From assembly GCA_902497145.1 (NCBI GenBank), contig CABVDR010000002.1, positions 1 through 64,000 on the forward strand: a DNA stretch of 64,000 nucleotides, written 5' to 3'. The notes below the pieces were generated by a model, which saw only the letters and a list, made by a program, of their open reading frames with translations, had not been told where the DNA came from and ran no database searches. Source of the DNA: an uncultured Oscillospiraceae bacterium (GTDB taxonomy: Bacteria > Bacillota > Clostridia > Oscillospirales > Oscillospiraceae). The translations under genes were made by a program, and so were the position numbers. The stretch's first letter is position 1. Each line of letters starts with the position of its first letter. Positions 25,524 through 34,068 of this stretch are shown here, in pieces.

Positions 25524-26963
25524 TTACGGCCCGTCATAGCCGCCGTGCTCCAGGCCATACTCCTGGATCCTGCGCCAGAGAGTCTGCCGTGGGATCTGAA
25601 GCGCCCTGGCGGCCTGGGACACATTCCCCCCTGCCGCCTGCAGGGCCTGACGGATCAGGCCGCGCTCATACTCCTGTACCGCCTCCCGCAATGGCCGCTG
25701 GGCAGGAGGTTCCTCCTGTCTGGGCCGAGGCGGCCAGTTGGGCAGCGGGGAGGCCCCCGCTCCCAGCGGCTCCTTCAAATCCTTCAGGTCCAGCACCTTT
25801 TCGCTGGATGCCACCCGGCTCATGGCGTAGACGATCATATGCTCCAGCTCCCGCAGATTGCCCGGCCAGGAGTAGTCCTGCATTTTGGCAATTACCTCTT
25901 GGGAGACATATTCAATGTTCTTTCGGAAGGTTGCATTGTGTTTGTTGACATAAAAATTAAGGAACGAGGGGATATCCGCCTTCCGCTCCCGCAGAGGCGG
26001 GATGCGCATGGACATCATGCTCAGGCGGTAGTAGATGTCCTGCCGCAGCTGTCCCAGGCGGATGGCCTCCAGCGGATCGGTATTCATGGCCGCAATGATC
26101 TTCACGTCCACGCAGGTGGTCTCTCTGGCCCCCAAGCGGCGGAACCGGCCATCCTGGAGCACCCGCAGCAGCTTGGACTGGAGCTGAATGGGCATGGAGT
26201 TGATCTCGTCCAAAAACAGGGTGCCGCCGTTGGCCAGTTCAAACAGGCCCTTGTTGTCCGCCGCCCCGGTAAAGGCCCCTTTCTCCGTCCCGAACAGGAT
26301 GCTCTCCAGCAGGGTCTCGGGAATGGCGGCACAGTTCTGCACCACAAAGGGCCGCTCCCGCCGGGCGCTGGCGTTGTGGATGGCCTGAGCCACCACCTCT
26401 TTGCCGGTGCCGGTCTCCCCGTAGATGATGACCGGCAGGTCACAGGACGCCACCACCGGGATGTAGTCCCGCACCTGCTTCATGCGCTCGTCCACCGCGA
26501 TCAGGTCATCCACAGTAAACATCGCCTGGTCCCGGTCGGCCAGCCTGCCGGTCTCCTCCCGGGAAAAGTCCGCCGGGGTCAGCCGCATGGGCTCCCCCTG
26601 CCCGTCACTCTCTCCCCCCCGCTCCTGGGCGGACAGGTCGATGGCCCCTACAATGCGGTCGCCCCGCTTGATGGGGATGGACAGGGAGGTGATGCGGATC
26701 CCCTCCTGCCCCTTGGTTTTCAGATACTGATTTTCCACATAGGCAGGCGCCCCCCGCTCCATGGCCTTGATGGTGGTGCTGGTCTCCGGGTCCAGATTTT
26801 CATAGACCTCCAGGAAATTCTTGCCCACCAGCTGGTCGGCATGCCCGTCCTTGCGGAATTTGTCGTTGAACTTGGCGGTAAACAGGATCTCCCCCTCCAA
26901 ATTGATGATGGTGATCCCGTCAATATACCCCTTGCCGCGAAACAGCTCCTGCAGAAATTCCAC
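25524..26963 (-). CDS. sigma-54-dependent transcriptional activator (PAS, AAA+, Fis-type HTH)
   Basis: A 479-residue enhancer-binding protein. Residues 1-115 form a PAS-like sensor (GITIINLEGEILFTAKFND). Residues about 152-385 are the AAA+ domain with Walker A GETGTGKE (182-189), the sigma-54-contacting loop GAFTGA (229-234) and Walker B TLFLDEI. The C-terminus ends in a Fis-type helix-turn-helix (NVSQAARALQIPRQTLWRRIQEYG). There is no receiver domain, so it senses a small molecule or redox state rather than a kinase. GTG 26963 follows GAGGGG. It lies right after the symporter and alanine-dehydrogenase-like genes, whose promoter is of the sigma-54 type, so it is very likely their activator. 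Confidence 0.95.
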   Translation of the reverse strand: MEFLQELFRGKGYIDGITIINLEGEILFTAKFNDKFRKDGHADQLVGKNFLEVYENLDPETSTTIKAMERGAPAYVENQYLKTKGQEGIRITSLSIPIKRGDRIVGAIDLSAQERGGESDGQGEPMRLTPADFSREETGRLADRDQAMFTVDDLIAVDERMKQVRDYIPVVASCDLPVIIYGETGTGKEVVAQAIHNASARRERPFVVQNCAAIPETLLESILFGTEKGAFTGAADNKGLFELANGGTLFLDEINSMPIQLQSKLLRVLQDGRFRRLGARETTCVDVKIIAAMNTDPLEAIRLGQLRQDIYYRLSMMSMRIPPLRERKADIPSFLNFYVNKHNATFRKNIEYVSQEVIAKMQDYSWPGNLRELEHMIVYAMSRVASSEKVLDLKDLKEPLGAGASPLPNWPPRPRQEEPPAQRPLREAVQEYERGLIRQALQAAGGNVSQAARALQIPRQTLWRRIQEYGLEHGGYDGP

Positions 26964-27031
26964 CCGTGTTCCCCTCTTTCCGCCGATTCTTTTTTCTTAT
27001 GGTACCAGAACGGCGGAAAAAGGGCAATCGT

Positions 27032-28399
27032 TTAAATCTCTCCCTCACCGGGGCGGTTCAGCGGCATCTTGATCCACCACCACTTGAAGATATGGTTGAC
27101 TACGATGCAGGCCACCAGAATCAGCAGATACAGACCGATGAACTGCCAGTGCTGCCCGCACATGAGCATGGTGGGGGCCATGGACCAGGCAAACATCTCA
27201 ATGGGCGTGGTAAGGGGACCGGCCAGGGCGGTGTCGTTGAGGGTCTTGGACTTGTTCTCCGGGTCCACGATACGCAGCAGGATAAAGCCGATGGCAAACA
27301 CGCCGGTGGAGTAGCCCCAGACGAAGATGGAGCGCTCAAACCAGCTGCCCTTGTTCATGGCCGGGCCGAAGTACATAAGGGTCACCACCACCAGCACAAT
27401 GCCGAACACCAGCAGCATCAGCAGCGGGACGGCGTACTTGACGATGACGGAGATCTTAATGGAGGCAATGCCGAAGAAGACCAGGTAGTCGGTGGCGGCG
27501 CCGGAGATGCGGCTGATGACCGTGTTGTCGATGTAGTGTCCCACGCCGGTCTTACGGAAGCACAGAAACATGGCAATGGCGATGAGGAAGGCCAGCAGGT
27601 AGCTGGGCAGGTCCAGGCCGGTGGCGTTCTTGATCCACCCGTTGGCCAGGTAACCCGCGCCGGAGGCGATGAGCAGCAGGGCCAGGTGCCAGGCCAGGGG
27701 ATCCAGCACCACCGAGGTGACGGTCTCCTTGCCCATGGTGCCCCGGTTTTCCTCGTCCTTGATCAGGCCGGTCTTCAGGTCGCCGGAGATGTACTGGAAG
27801 CTCTTAATGTACTTGGTCCAGCCCCGCTTGGTGCCGATTTTAATAAAGAACAGTCCGCCGAAAATTCCCGAGAGGATCCCCACTGTGGCGCAGGTCATTC
27901 CGATGTCGGTGGCGTCGGTAAAGCCCAGGTCCGTCAGGGCGGAGCCCACCGCCGCGGCGGTGCCGTGGCCGCCGGAGAAGCCGGCTGCCAGCAGAAAGCC
28001 AAAGCTGTAATTGATCTCCGGGAACAGCTTGGAAATGACCAGCACACCAAACAGAGGAGCCAGGGCAAACTGGATGGCCTGGGCCAGCACTTTATAGGAG
28101 AAGTAGGAGCCGACCCGCTCCACCTCCGCCCGAAACTCCTTTTTGGAGAAGGCAAAGCCGTTCATACCCACCGCGGCAAAGATCAGAATGATGAGCACGC
28201 CGGGGTAGTCTCCGATAGAATCGGAAAAGGGGAGAATGTTGAGCCCCTGGGTGCCCAGGGCCAGGGCGATAAAGCCGGCAATCATGCTGGCAGGGACGAA
28301 AAACTTCTGCACCAGGCTCACTTTGGCCCGGATCAGCTGTCCCAGAACAATAAACAGCGAGGCGATGGCAAAATCCAGTAAGAAATCATTGACGGTCAT
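27032..28399 (-). CDS. GltS-family sodium/carboxylate (glutamate) symporter
   Basis: A 455-residue protein with about 11-12 hydrophobic segments. It has the GltS hallmarks: an N-terminal FVPASMIAGF loop, AAVGMN and the pore motif GFSGGHGTAAAVG. The family imports glutamate or related anions with Na+. It is somewhat longer than E. coli GltS (about 400), mainly from a hydrophilic loop near residue 210. It follows the dehydrogenase gene by 63 bp, across a hairpin, in the same sigma-54 operon. Import of an amino acid that the dehydrogenase then deaminates is a reasonable inference. Confidence 0.85.
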   Translation of the reverse strand: MTVNDFLLDFAIASLFIVLGQLIRAKVSLVQKFFVPASMIAGFIALALGTQGLNILPFSDSIGDYPGVLIILIFAAVGMNGFAFSKKEFRAEVERVGSYFSYKVLAQAIQFALAPLFGVLVISKLFPEINYSFGFLLAAGFSGGHGTAAAVGSALTDLGFTDATDIGMTCATVGILSGIFGGLFFIKIGTKRGWTKYIKSFQYISGDLKTGLIKDEENRGTMGKETVTSVVLDPLAWHLALLLIASGAGYLANGWIKNATGLDLPSYLLAFLIAIAMFLCFRKTGVGHYIDNTVISRISGAATDYLVFFGIASIKISVIVKYAVPLLMLLVFGIVLVVVTLMYFGPAMNKGSWFERSIFVWGYSTGVFAIGFILLRIVDPENKSKTLNDTALAGPLTTPIEMFAWSMAPTMLMCGQHWQFIGLYLLILVACIVVNHIFKWWWIKMPLNRPGEGEI

Positions 28400-28425
28400 G
28401 GGATGTCCTCCTTTTCAAAGATGGA

Positions 28426-28455
28426 TACCCTCCGGCGGAGGCTCGCCGGAGGGTA
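28426..28455 (-). other. intercistronic hairpin between the dehydrogenase and symporter genes
   Basis: TACCCTCCGGCG and CGCCGGAGGGTA form a perfect 12-bp stem with a 6-base loop. No T-run follows, so it more likely sets mRNA stability or partial attenuation than full termination. Confidence 0.7.
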
Positions 28456-28462
28456 AGCGGGG

Positions 28463-29626
28463 TCAGCGCTGGATGAAATTGGTGGAGCGGGTGCCGGTGG
28501 CGGGAGGGGCGAAGTCCAGCTTCTGGTCCGCGATCTCCAAAATATCCTCGGGGCGGATCCAGGGCCGGTCCTGGATGGCGCTGGTCTCCTCGTGGGTGAG
28601 GTAGCCCTTGTAGGTAGTGAGGCTGCGGCGCAGGAAGCCATCCTTGGCGCAGGCGGCGGCCACCCCGTCGTTGAGAATGGAGCGGAAGTGGGGCAGCATG
28701 GAGGCGGCGTAGGCGATGGAGGTGGACTGGGCGATGGCGCCGGGGATGTTGCTCACGCAGTAGTGAACCACGCCCTCCTCGATGTACCGGGGATCCTCAT
28801 GAGTAGTCTCGTGGAAGGTCTCGATGGCGCCCACGTCGTTGCTGATATCCACGATGACGGAGCCCTTTTCCATGGAGCGCACCATCTCCCGGTCGATCAT
28901 AAACTCGGTGGCGTCCTTGGGCCAGCGCACGCAGTTGTAGACCACGTCGATCTCGGGCAGCAGCTTTTTCAGGTTGTAGCGGTTGGAGATCTGGGTGTTG
29001 ACCTCCTCATTGAACTGCTTGCCGATGTCCCGCAGGGTGCCGATGTTGATGTCCATGACGGTGACCCAGGCGCCCAGGGCGTGGAGGACGGACACGCAGG
29101 CCCGGCCCACGGTGCCTCCGCCGATCACCAGCGCCTTCACGCCGGGGGCGCCGCCCAGGCCGCTGACAAACTTGCCCTTGCCGCCGTGGATGGACAGCAG
29201 GGAGTCCAGGCCCATGAGCGCGCCCAGCTTGCCGGCAGCCTCACAGTTGGGGGAGCCGTAGCGGTGGGCATCCTCGGCGGTGAAGGCGATGCACTTGCTG
29301 TCCAGCAAAGCCTGCACCTCCTGGGGATGGGCGGCGGGATGGATGCAGGTGAGCACGATCTGATTTTCCCGCAGCAGGGGGAACTCACAGGGCTCCAGCT
29401 CCTTGACCTTGGTCACCAGGTCGCAGGTGCCGTAGATCTCCTCCATGGTATCTACCAGCTTGGCCCCCTCCTGGGCGTACTGCTCGTCGGCAAAGCCGGC
29501 GCCCGCGCCGGCCCCCTTCTGTACATACACCTCGTGGCCGTCCCGGACAATGGCCTCCACCTCGGCCGGGGTGACGATGGTGCGGTACTCTCCGTTTTTA
29601 ATATCTTTCAGCAGTCCGAATTTCAT
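28463..29626 (-). CDS. alanine-dehydrogenase-family NAD(P)-dependent amino acid dehydrogenase
   Basis: A 387-residue protein of the alanine dehydrogenase/transhydrogenase fold. The N-terminus FGLLKDIKNGEYR holds the family Arg. Lys in VTKVKELE and His in CIHPAAHP match catalytic positions, and the Rossmann loop is VIGGGTVGRA. It departs from typical Ald in the second half (the usual NMPGAVPRTST region reads NIPGAIAQSTS) and is slightly longer, so the amino acid may not be alanine. ATG 29626 follows GGAGGAG. It is the first gene behind a sigma-54 promoter and is followed by a GltS-type symporter. Likely role: reversible oxidative deamination of an imported amino acid. Confidence 0.8.
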   Translation of the reverse strand: MKFGLLKDIKNGEYRTIVTPAEVEAIVRDGHEVYVQKGAGAGAGFADEQYAQEGAKLVDTMEEIYGTCDLVTKVKELEPCEFPLLRENQIVLTCIHPAAHPQEVQALLDSKCIAFTAEDAHRYGSPNCEAAGKLGALMGLDSLLSIHGGKGKFVSGLGGAPGVKALVIGGGTVGRACVSVLHALGAWVTVMDINIGTLRDIGKQFNEEVNTQISNRYNLKKLLPEIDVVYNCVRWPKDATEFMIDREMVRSMEKGSVIVDISNDVGAIETFHETTHEDPRYIEEGVVHYCVSNIPGAIAQSTSIAYAASMLPHFRSILNDGVAAACAKDGFLRRSLTTYKGYLTHEETSAIQDRPWIRPEDILEIADQKLDFAPPATGTRSTNFIQR

Positions 29627-29702
29627 AGCTGACTCCTCCATTTTGATCCCTGGGCCCGCCTTCTGAGAGGCGGCCTGTCTTTTTCGGGTTTTCCCCTAAC
29701 AT

Positions 29703-29720
29703 ATGCAAATTCTGTGCCAA
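29703..29720 (-). promoter_or_regulatory. sigma-54 (-24/-12) promoter
   Basis: On the minus strand TTGGCACAGAATTTGCAT has GG and GC exactly 10 bases apart, matching the consensus TGGCAC-N5-TTGC. It lies about 77 bp before the dehydrogenase start. Its cognate activator is encoded two genes downstream. Confidence 0.9.
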
Positions 29721-30016
29721 CTTTTAGTTTTGGAAATGTTACGAGGTTTTTCCCATGGTTTTTCTATTTTTCCCCATATATCTATGGTGTGCCCATTTTT
29801 GAGCTCCCTATTTCACCATTTTTGGTGATATGCTCATTTTCAGGCAGTTCGGGCCGCTGTCACCGCTTAGATCCTACCATCCCATACTGGGTGCCTCTCA
29901 GATCTCAGCCCGACGGTTGGCCCCGTCCCTATGCTTCCACGAACACAAGGAGCATTCCAGAACCATTCTGGAATGCTCCTCTTATCATTTCTCGGCTCAG
30001 CTATCCGTGAAACATA
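29721..30016. promoter_or_regulatory. upstream region of the sigma-54 operon with candidate activator site
   Basis: This AT-rich stretch has no credible gene. A perfect inverted repeat, TCACCA-TTTT-TGGTGA (29813-29828), lies about 100 bp upstream of the -24 element, the usual place for an enhancer-binding site. A second long hairpin (29948-29980, arms AGGAGCATTCCAGA/TCTGGAATGCTCCT, 5-base loop) lies just after the blaR1-like stop. It lacks a T-run, so it is a weak terminator at best. Confidence 0.55.
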
Positions 30017-31576
30017 TTAGTCCGTGTCATTTTGAATGTCCTTCTGGAGCAGCCCCGCTTCCCCCAGCCTGGAGCTAAGTTCTTCCAGGCTCTCCAGGTG
30101 GGCCCCCACCGGTTCCGGCCCCACAATTCGGGTTCCATCCTGGGTGCTCAGCAGCAGGGAACTGCGCAGCAGCAAGGTATTGACCTCACGAGCAAAAGCC
30201 TGGATCTCCTCCGCCCGGTCTGGGACCTGGGACACTTCAAAGGACAGGCTCCCCTCCTGCAGCACGGTCTCCTCTCCCCCCTCCAAGGTAAACAGGGTAT
30301 AGGAAAAGCTGGCCTGGCCGGTGGACATATACGGGTTGTACCGCAAAAGGCTGGCCTGGCCCTGGTCATCTGTATAGAGGTAGATGGAGTTCCAGCCCGC
30401 GTGGGCCAGAGCGGCATCCTCCCGCAGCAGCTCTGTGCCATCCTCCTTTACAACAACCAGCTGCCAAAAATCCTCCCCTACGCTTTCCACCTGAATCTGT
30501 TCCTCCTGGCCGTCCCGGTCCAGATCGGCGGAGGCAATACTCTGGTTCTGAGGCTGGGGGCTGGCCCCGGTGAAGGTACAGCCCATCGCCGCCACAGCCA
30601 GGAACACTACTGCCGCCATGGTCCAGACCGTTGTTCTGGGCCGCAACGTCAGCAGCAGAATGCGCTCTTTGATCTCCTGCCCTCTTCCGGTCATGCTGGT
30701 GGCCGTAAGCAGGGGATGGGGCCGTCCCTGACAGGTCACAGCCAGGAGCGTCCGGCCGTAGGAGGCCCGCTCCCCCTCCCCCAGGCGGCAGACGGTGGCC
30801 TCGTCGCAGCACAGCTCTCCGTCCCGGCGGGACAGGGCGGCGGCCAGCCACACCAAGGGATTGTACCAGTGCAGCGCCAGGCTGAGTCCCCGCAGGGCCG
30901 CCCAGACCGGATCCCCGTGGCGGAAATGGGTGTACTCGTGGGCCAGGCTGTGGCGCAATACGGTCTCGTCGGCTGCCGCCTCCTCCGTCATATAGATGCA
31001 GGGGTGCACAAGCCCGAACAAGCAGGGGGTCTGGACCGCCTTTGTCACATACACCGGCAGGGGCAGGTTCTCCACCTCCAGGGGCCGGCGGCTTCGGCGG
31101 AGCGTGCGGGCAAAACGGACATTGACGCCCACCAGCCACGCCCCCACTCCAACCGCTCCCACTGCCCACACGACCGTCAGAACCGTCTCCGGAGCCACCT
31201 TATCTTCCCGCCCGGAGGCAGGGTCTGCAACCGGTTCCACGGCGGGCATATTGGGTTGCAAGGAATCGTCCGGCTCCACCAGGAACAGCTCTGGGCGAAC
31301 ATTGGGGTCCGGGTCCACAATGGACAGCTGGGGATTGATTTCGTCGGCCTCCTCTGCCAGAGATGGGGCCGCCGTCTCCTGGGGCGGGGTCAGCTCCGAG
31401 AGCACATTGAGCACACTCCACGCCCCGCTGCCGAAGTTCACCGGCACCAGCAGCCGCAGCAGCACCAAGGCCCACAGGCCATACTGGAGTCGCAGGCTGA
31501 TGTGCCCCTTCAAACACTGGCGCACAAGCAGCACCACTAAAATCAATGTGCTGGAGGTCACTGCCCATTCAATCAT
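30017..31576 (-). CDS. BlaR1-like M56 metallopeptidase membrane regulator with atypical sensor domain
   Basis: A 519-residue membrane protein. It has hydrophobic segments near residues 5-20, 35-58 and 132-152, then a cytoplasmic zinc peptidase with HEYTH (213-217). A last membrane segment near 325 (MAAVVFLAVAAMGCTF) is followed by about 190 outer residues. In BlaR1/MecR1 that outer domain is a penicillin-binding fold with SxxK. Here it is short and begins DLDRDGQEEQIQV, a calcium-repeat-like or VCBS-like motif, with no penicillin-binding signature. By analogy the peptidase would inactivate the BlaI-type repressor encoded just upstream, which overlaps it by 8 bases. The signal is probably not a beta-lactam. 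Confidence 0.85.
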   Translation of the reverse strand: MIEWAVTSSTLILVVLLVRQCLKGHISLRLQYGLWALVLLRLLVPVNFGSGAWSVLNVLSELTPPQETAAPSLAEEADEINPQLSIVDPDPNVRPELFLVEPDDSLQPNMPAVEPVADPASGREDKVAPETVLTVVWAVGAVGVGAWLVGVNVRFARTLRRSRRPLEVENLPLPVYVTKAVQTPCLFGLVHPCIYMTEEAAADETVLRHSLAHEYTHFRHGDPVWAALRGLSLALHWYNPLVWLAAALSRRDGELCCDEATVCRLGEGERASYGRTLLAVTCQGRPHPLLTATSMTGRGQEIKERILLLTLRPRTTVWTMAAVVFLAVAAMGCTFTGASPQPQNQSIASADLDRDGQEEQIQVESVGEDFWQLVVVKEDGTELLREDAALAHAGWNSIYLYTDDQGQASLLRYNPYMSTGQASFSYTLFTLEGGEETVLQEGSLSFEVSQVPDRAEEIQAFAREVNTLLLRSSLLLSTQDGTRIVGPEPVGAHLESLEELSSRLGEAGLLQKDIQNDTD

Positions 31577-31961
31577 GCCGCTCCTCCTCCAATCCCTTCA
31601 GCAGCTCGTAGAGCTGATCCAGTTCCTCCTGGGGCAGCGCCTGTTTTTTGGTCAGCGCGCTGACCATCAGGCTTAAACTTCCCTGATAGACCCGGCTGAG
31701 GAAATCCTCGGCCTCCCGCAGGGCGGCGTCCTCCCGCCGCAGCAGGGGCAAAAAGGCCTTGGGTCCCTTCTTCTCCGGCGCACTGCCCACCGCCCCCTTG
31801 CGCTCCAGGCGGCCCAGCAAAGTCAGGGTGGTGCTTCGACTCCAGCCGCAGCGCTGCTCCATGCGCTGGGTCACCTCCCGCCCGGTGAGAGGGCTCTCCT
31901 CCCACAGGCACTCCATCACGCTCCACTCCGCCTGGGTCAGGCTGATATGGCTCTGTTCCAT
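31569..31961 (-). CDS. BlaI/MecI/CopY-family repressor
   Basis: A 130-residue winged-helix repressor: QAEWSVMECLWEESPLTGREVTQRM, then SRSTTLTLLGRLERKGAV as the recognition helix and wing, and a C-terminal dimerisation helix (QEELDQLYELLKGLEEE). ATG 31961 follows GGGAGGGG. It overlaps the blaR1-like gene by 8 bases. No beta-lactamase, penicillin-binding protein or copper pump lies beside the pair, so the controlled gene is elsewhere or the pair mainly controls itself. Confidence 0.92.
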   Translation of the reverse strand: MEQSHISLTQAEWSVMECLWEESPLTGREVTQRMEQRCGWSRSTTLTLLGRLERKGAVGSAPEKKGPKAFLPLLRREDAALREAEDFLSRVYQGSLSLMVSALTKKQALPQEELDQLYELLKGLEEERHD

Positions 31962-31996
31962 TTGGTCCCCTCCCTTCTGTCTATCTTTGTAAACAC

Positions 31997-32026
31997 ATCG
32001 TATCACATTCGTCTACACCTGTCAAC
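31997..32026 (-). promoter_or_regulatory. promoter and candidate operator of the blaI-blaR1-like operon
   Basis: TTGACA (32025-32020), 17 bp, TACGAT (32002-31997) on the minus strand. Near-palindrome GTCTACACCTGTCAAC (32011-32026) overlaps the -35 and resembles TACA/TGTA-type BlaI sites. Confidence 0.6.
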
Positions 32027-32090
32027 AGATTGATGGTCTCCCTCTATCCTGTGGATTACCCAAACTTTTTTCCTTTCTCAAAATTGGGCA

Positions 32091-32131
32091 TTGACAAAAA
32101 ACAAGCGCCTCCATATAATTACCAAAGGTAA
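32091..32131 (+). promoter_or_regulatory. consensus promoter with MarR-type operator
   Basis: A perfect sigma-A promoter, TTGACA (32091-32096), 17 bp, TATAAT (32114-32119). It is followed directly by the palindrome TTACC-AAA-GGTAA (32119-32131), which covers the transcription start, an arrangement expected for autorepression by the MarR gene product. Confidence 0.85.
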
Positions 32132-32149
32132 CTAAATGGAGGCAGCACA

Positions 32150-32611
32150 ATGGATATTAAAACGATCAAGGCTCTCTTCGACGCCTTCTACCAGGCAAAA
32201 CGGATCCGGGATCTGCTCCCCGCCCTGCCCAAAGGTGTCACAGCATCCTATATCCACTACCTGGATACGGTGGAATCTCTGGAGCGGCAGGGTGTTCGGG
32301 TCAAGGTCTCGGACATCAGCGACGCCCTGAACATCCCCCGCCCCGGCGTCACCCGGACGGTGAAGGAGATGGAGGCCAAGGGCTATCTCTGCAAGCACAC
32401 CTCCTCCAGCGACGGGCGCATCACGTATGTTTCCATCACCGAGGCAGGAAAACGGCTCTCCCAAGCATACAACGAGCAGTATTTTAACCGCTTGGCCCCC
32501 CTGCTGCAGGATATTTCCCAGCAGGAGGCGGAGTGTACCATCCAGACCATTGAACGCTTTTATCAAGTCATGTCCGAGAGGAGGATCACCGTTGACGAAA
32601 CAGAAGTCTGA
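32150..32611 (+). CDS. MarR-family transcriptional regulator
   Basis: A 153-residue winged-helix regulator. The HTH and wing are VKVSDISDALNIPRPGVTRTVKEMEAKGYL and SDGRITYVSITEAGKRL in consecutive pieces, with helical dimerisation regions at both ends. ATG 32150 follows GGAGG. It overlaps the efflux pump gene by 20 bases and probably represses the pair from the palindrome over its own promoter. The inducer would be a toxic compound exported by the MATE pump. Confidence 0.92.
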   Translation: MDIKTIKALFDAFYQAKRIRDLLPALPKGVTASYIHYLDTVESLERQGVRVKVSDISDALNIPRPGVTRTVKEMEAKGYLCKHTSSSDGRITYVSITEAGKRLSQAYNEQYFNRLAPLLQDISQQEAECTIQTIERFYQVMSERRITVDETEV

Positions 32612-33947
32612 TTTTACCCAAGGCAGTATTTTAACCAAGCTGTTCTGGTTCATGGTGCCCATTCTGGGCGCACTGATCTTGCAGGCCGCTTACGGCGCCG
32701 TGGACCTGCTGGTTGTGGGACGGTTTGGTTCCACCTCCGGTCTTTCCGCCGTCTCCACCGGCAGTCAGGTGCTGAACCTGGTCACCTTTGTGGTGACTCA
32801 GCTTGCCATGGGCATTACCGTTTTGATTGCCCGGTATCTGGGCGAGAAGAAGCCAGAACAGATCCCCCCGCTTCTGGGGGGCGGCGTGCTGGTGTTTGCC
32901 CTGATCTCGGTGGGGCTTTGTATCCTGCTGGTGGGCTTTGCCCGGCCCATCTCCATCCTGATGCAGGCGCCGGCAGAGTCCCTGGACCTCACCGTGAGCT
33001 ACGTGCGTATTTGCGGAAGCGGCATTTTCTTCATTGTGGCCTACAACCTGCTCTCCGCCATTTTCCGCGGACTGGGAGACAGCAAGTCGCCCCTGCTGTT
33101 TGTGCTGGTGGCCTGTGTGGTCAATATCTTTGGCGATCTGTTTCTGGTGGCGGGCCTGCGCATGGACGCGGCGGGCGCCGCTCTCGCCACGGTGTTTGCC
33201 CAGACCGTCAGCGTGGTGTGCGCCGTGGTGATGCTGCTGAAAAAGGAGCTCCCCTTCACCCTGAAGCGAGAGGATTTCCGCTTTAATCCCCAGTGCCGCC
33301 GGTTTCTCAGCATCGGCCTGCCCCTGGCGCTCCAGGAATTTTTGACCCAGCTCTCCTTTTTGGCCCTGTGTGCCTTTGTCAACCGCCTGGGCCTGGAGGC
33401 CTCTTCCGGATATGGCGTGGCCAGCAAGATCGTCAACTTTGCCATGCTGGTGCCCAGCGCCCTGATGCAGTCCATGGCTTCCTTTGTCTCCCAGAATATT
33501 GGGGCAGGCAATCCCAAGCGGGCCAAGCAGTCCATGTTCACCGGGATCGGCGTGGGGCTGGGGTTTGGCTGTGTGGTCTTTGCCCTGGTGATGCTGAAGG
33601 GGGATGTGCTGGCAGGCTTCTTTTCCACCGACCCGGCCGTCATCCAAAACGGCTTTGCGTATCTGAAGGGCTTTGCGCCGGAGACTATCGCCACCGCTGT
33701 TTTGTTCAGCATGGTGGGCTACTTTAACGGCAATCAAAAGACCGTCTGGGTCATGGTCCAGGGACTGGTGCAGACCCTTCTCGTCCGTCTGCCCCTGGCC
33801 TACGTCATGAGCATCCAGCCCAACGCCAGCCTGACCAAAATCGGCCTGGCCGCCCCGGCCTCTACCGCAGTGGGCATCCTTTTAAATGTGGGATTTTACA
33901 TCTACCTGAACCGGCGGCAGCGTACTGCCCCACATGCTGCCGTTTGA
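32592..33947 (+). CDS. MATE-family multidrug efflux transporter
   Basis: A 451-residue, roughly 12-helix exporter of the MATE/NorM/DinF superfamily, which exchanges drugs or metabolites for Na+ or H+. It shows the twofold pattern with FWFMVPILGALILQAAYGAVD in helix 1 and SIGLPLALQEFLTQ at the start of the second half. The start is TTG 32592, within the end of marR, because GAGAGGAGG lies 8 bases upstream. An earlier in-frame ATG lies deep in marR and gives an implausible hydrophilic leader. Confidence 0.9.
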   Translation: MTKQKSDFTQGSILTKLFWFMVPILGALILQAAYGAVDLLVVGRFGSTSGLSAVSTGSQVLNLVTFVVTQLAMGITVLIARYLGEKKPEQIPPLLGGGVLVFALISVGLCILLVGFARPISILMQAPAESLDLTVSYVRICGSGIFFIVAYNLLSAIFRGLGDSKSPLLFVLVACVVNIFGDLFLVAGLRMDAAGAALATVFAQTVSVVCAVVMLLKKELPFTLKREDFRFNPQCRRFLSIGLPLALQEFLTQLSFLALCAFVNRLGLEASSGYGVASKIVNFAMLVPSALMQSMASFVSQNIGAGNPKRAKQSMFTGIGVGLGFGCVVFALVMLKGDVLAGFFSTDPAVIQNGFAYLKGFAPETIATAVLFSMVGYFNGNQKTVWVMVQGLVQTLLVRLPLAYVMSIQPNASLTKIGLAAPASTAVGILLNVGFYIYLNRRQRTAPHAAV

Positions 33948-33955
33948 TCCCTGTG

Positions 33956-33984
33956 TTTACAATCTGTCCCCCGGTTGCTATACT
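33956..33984 (+). promoter_or_regulatory. sigma-A promoter of the HAD phosphatase gene
   Basis: TTTACA (33956-33961), 17 bp, TATACT (33979-33984), about 85 bp before ATG 34069. Confidence 0.7.
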
Positions 33985-34068
33985 GGATGTATCCCAAGCC
34001 GCTGAACGTTATGAATGCTTTCCGGCGGCACAAGCAGAACAAAGACATGCACTTTGATAGGAGGACAT

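Noticed and set aside
26966..28381. 471-codon plus-strand frame opposite the GltS-type gene
   Set aside because: Gly/Gln/His-rich shadow translation. The minus strand holds a recognisable membrane carrier with a good ribosome site.
29714..30010. 98-codon plus-strand frame in the sigma-54 upstream region
   Set aside because: No ribosome site, no family resemblance, and it covers the sigma-54 promoter and palindrome.
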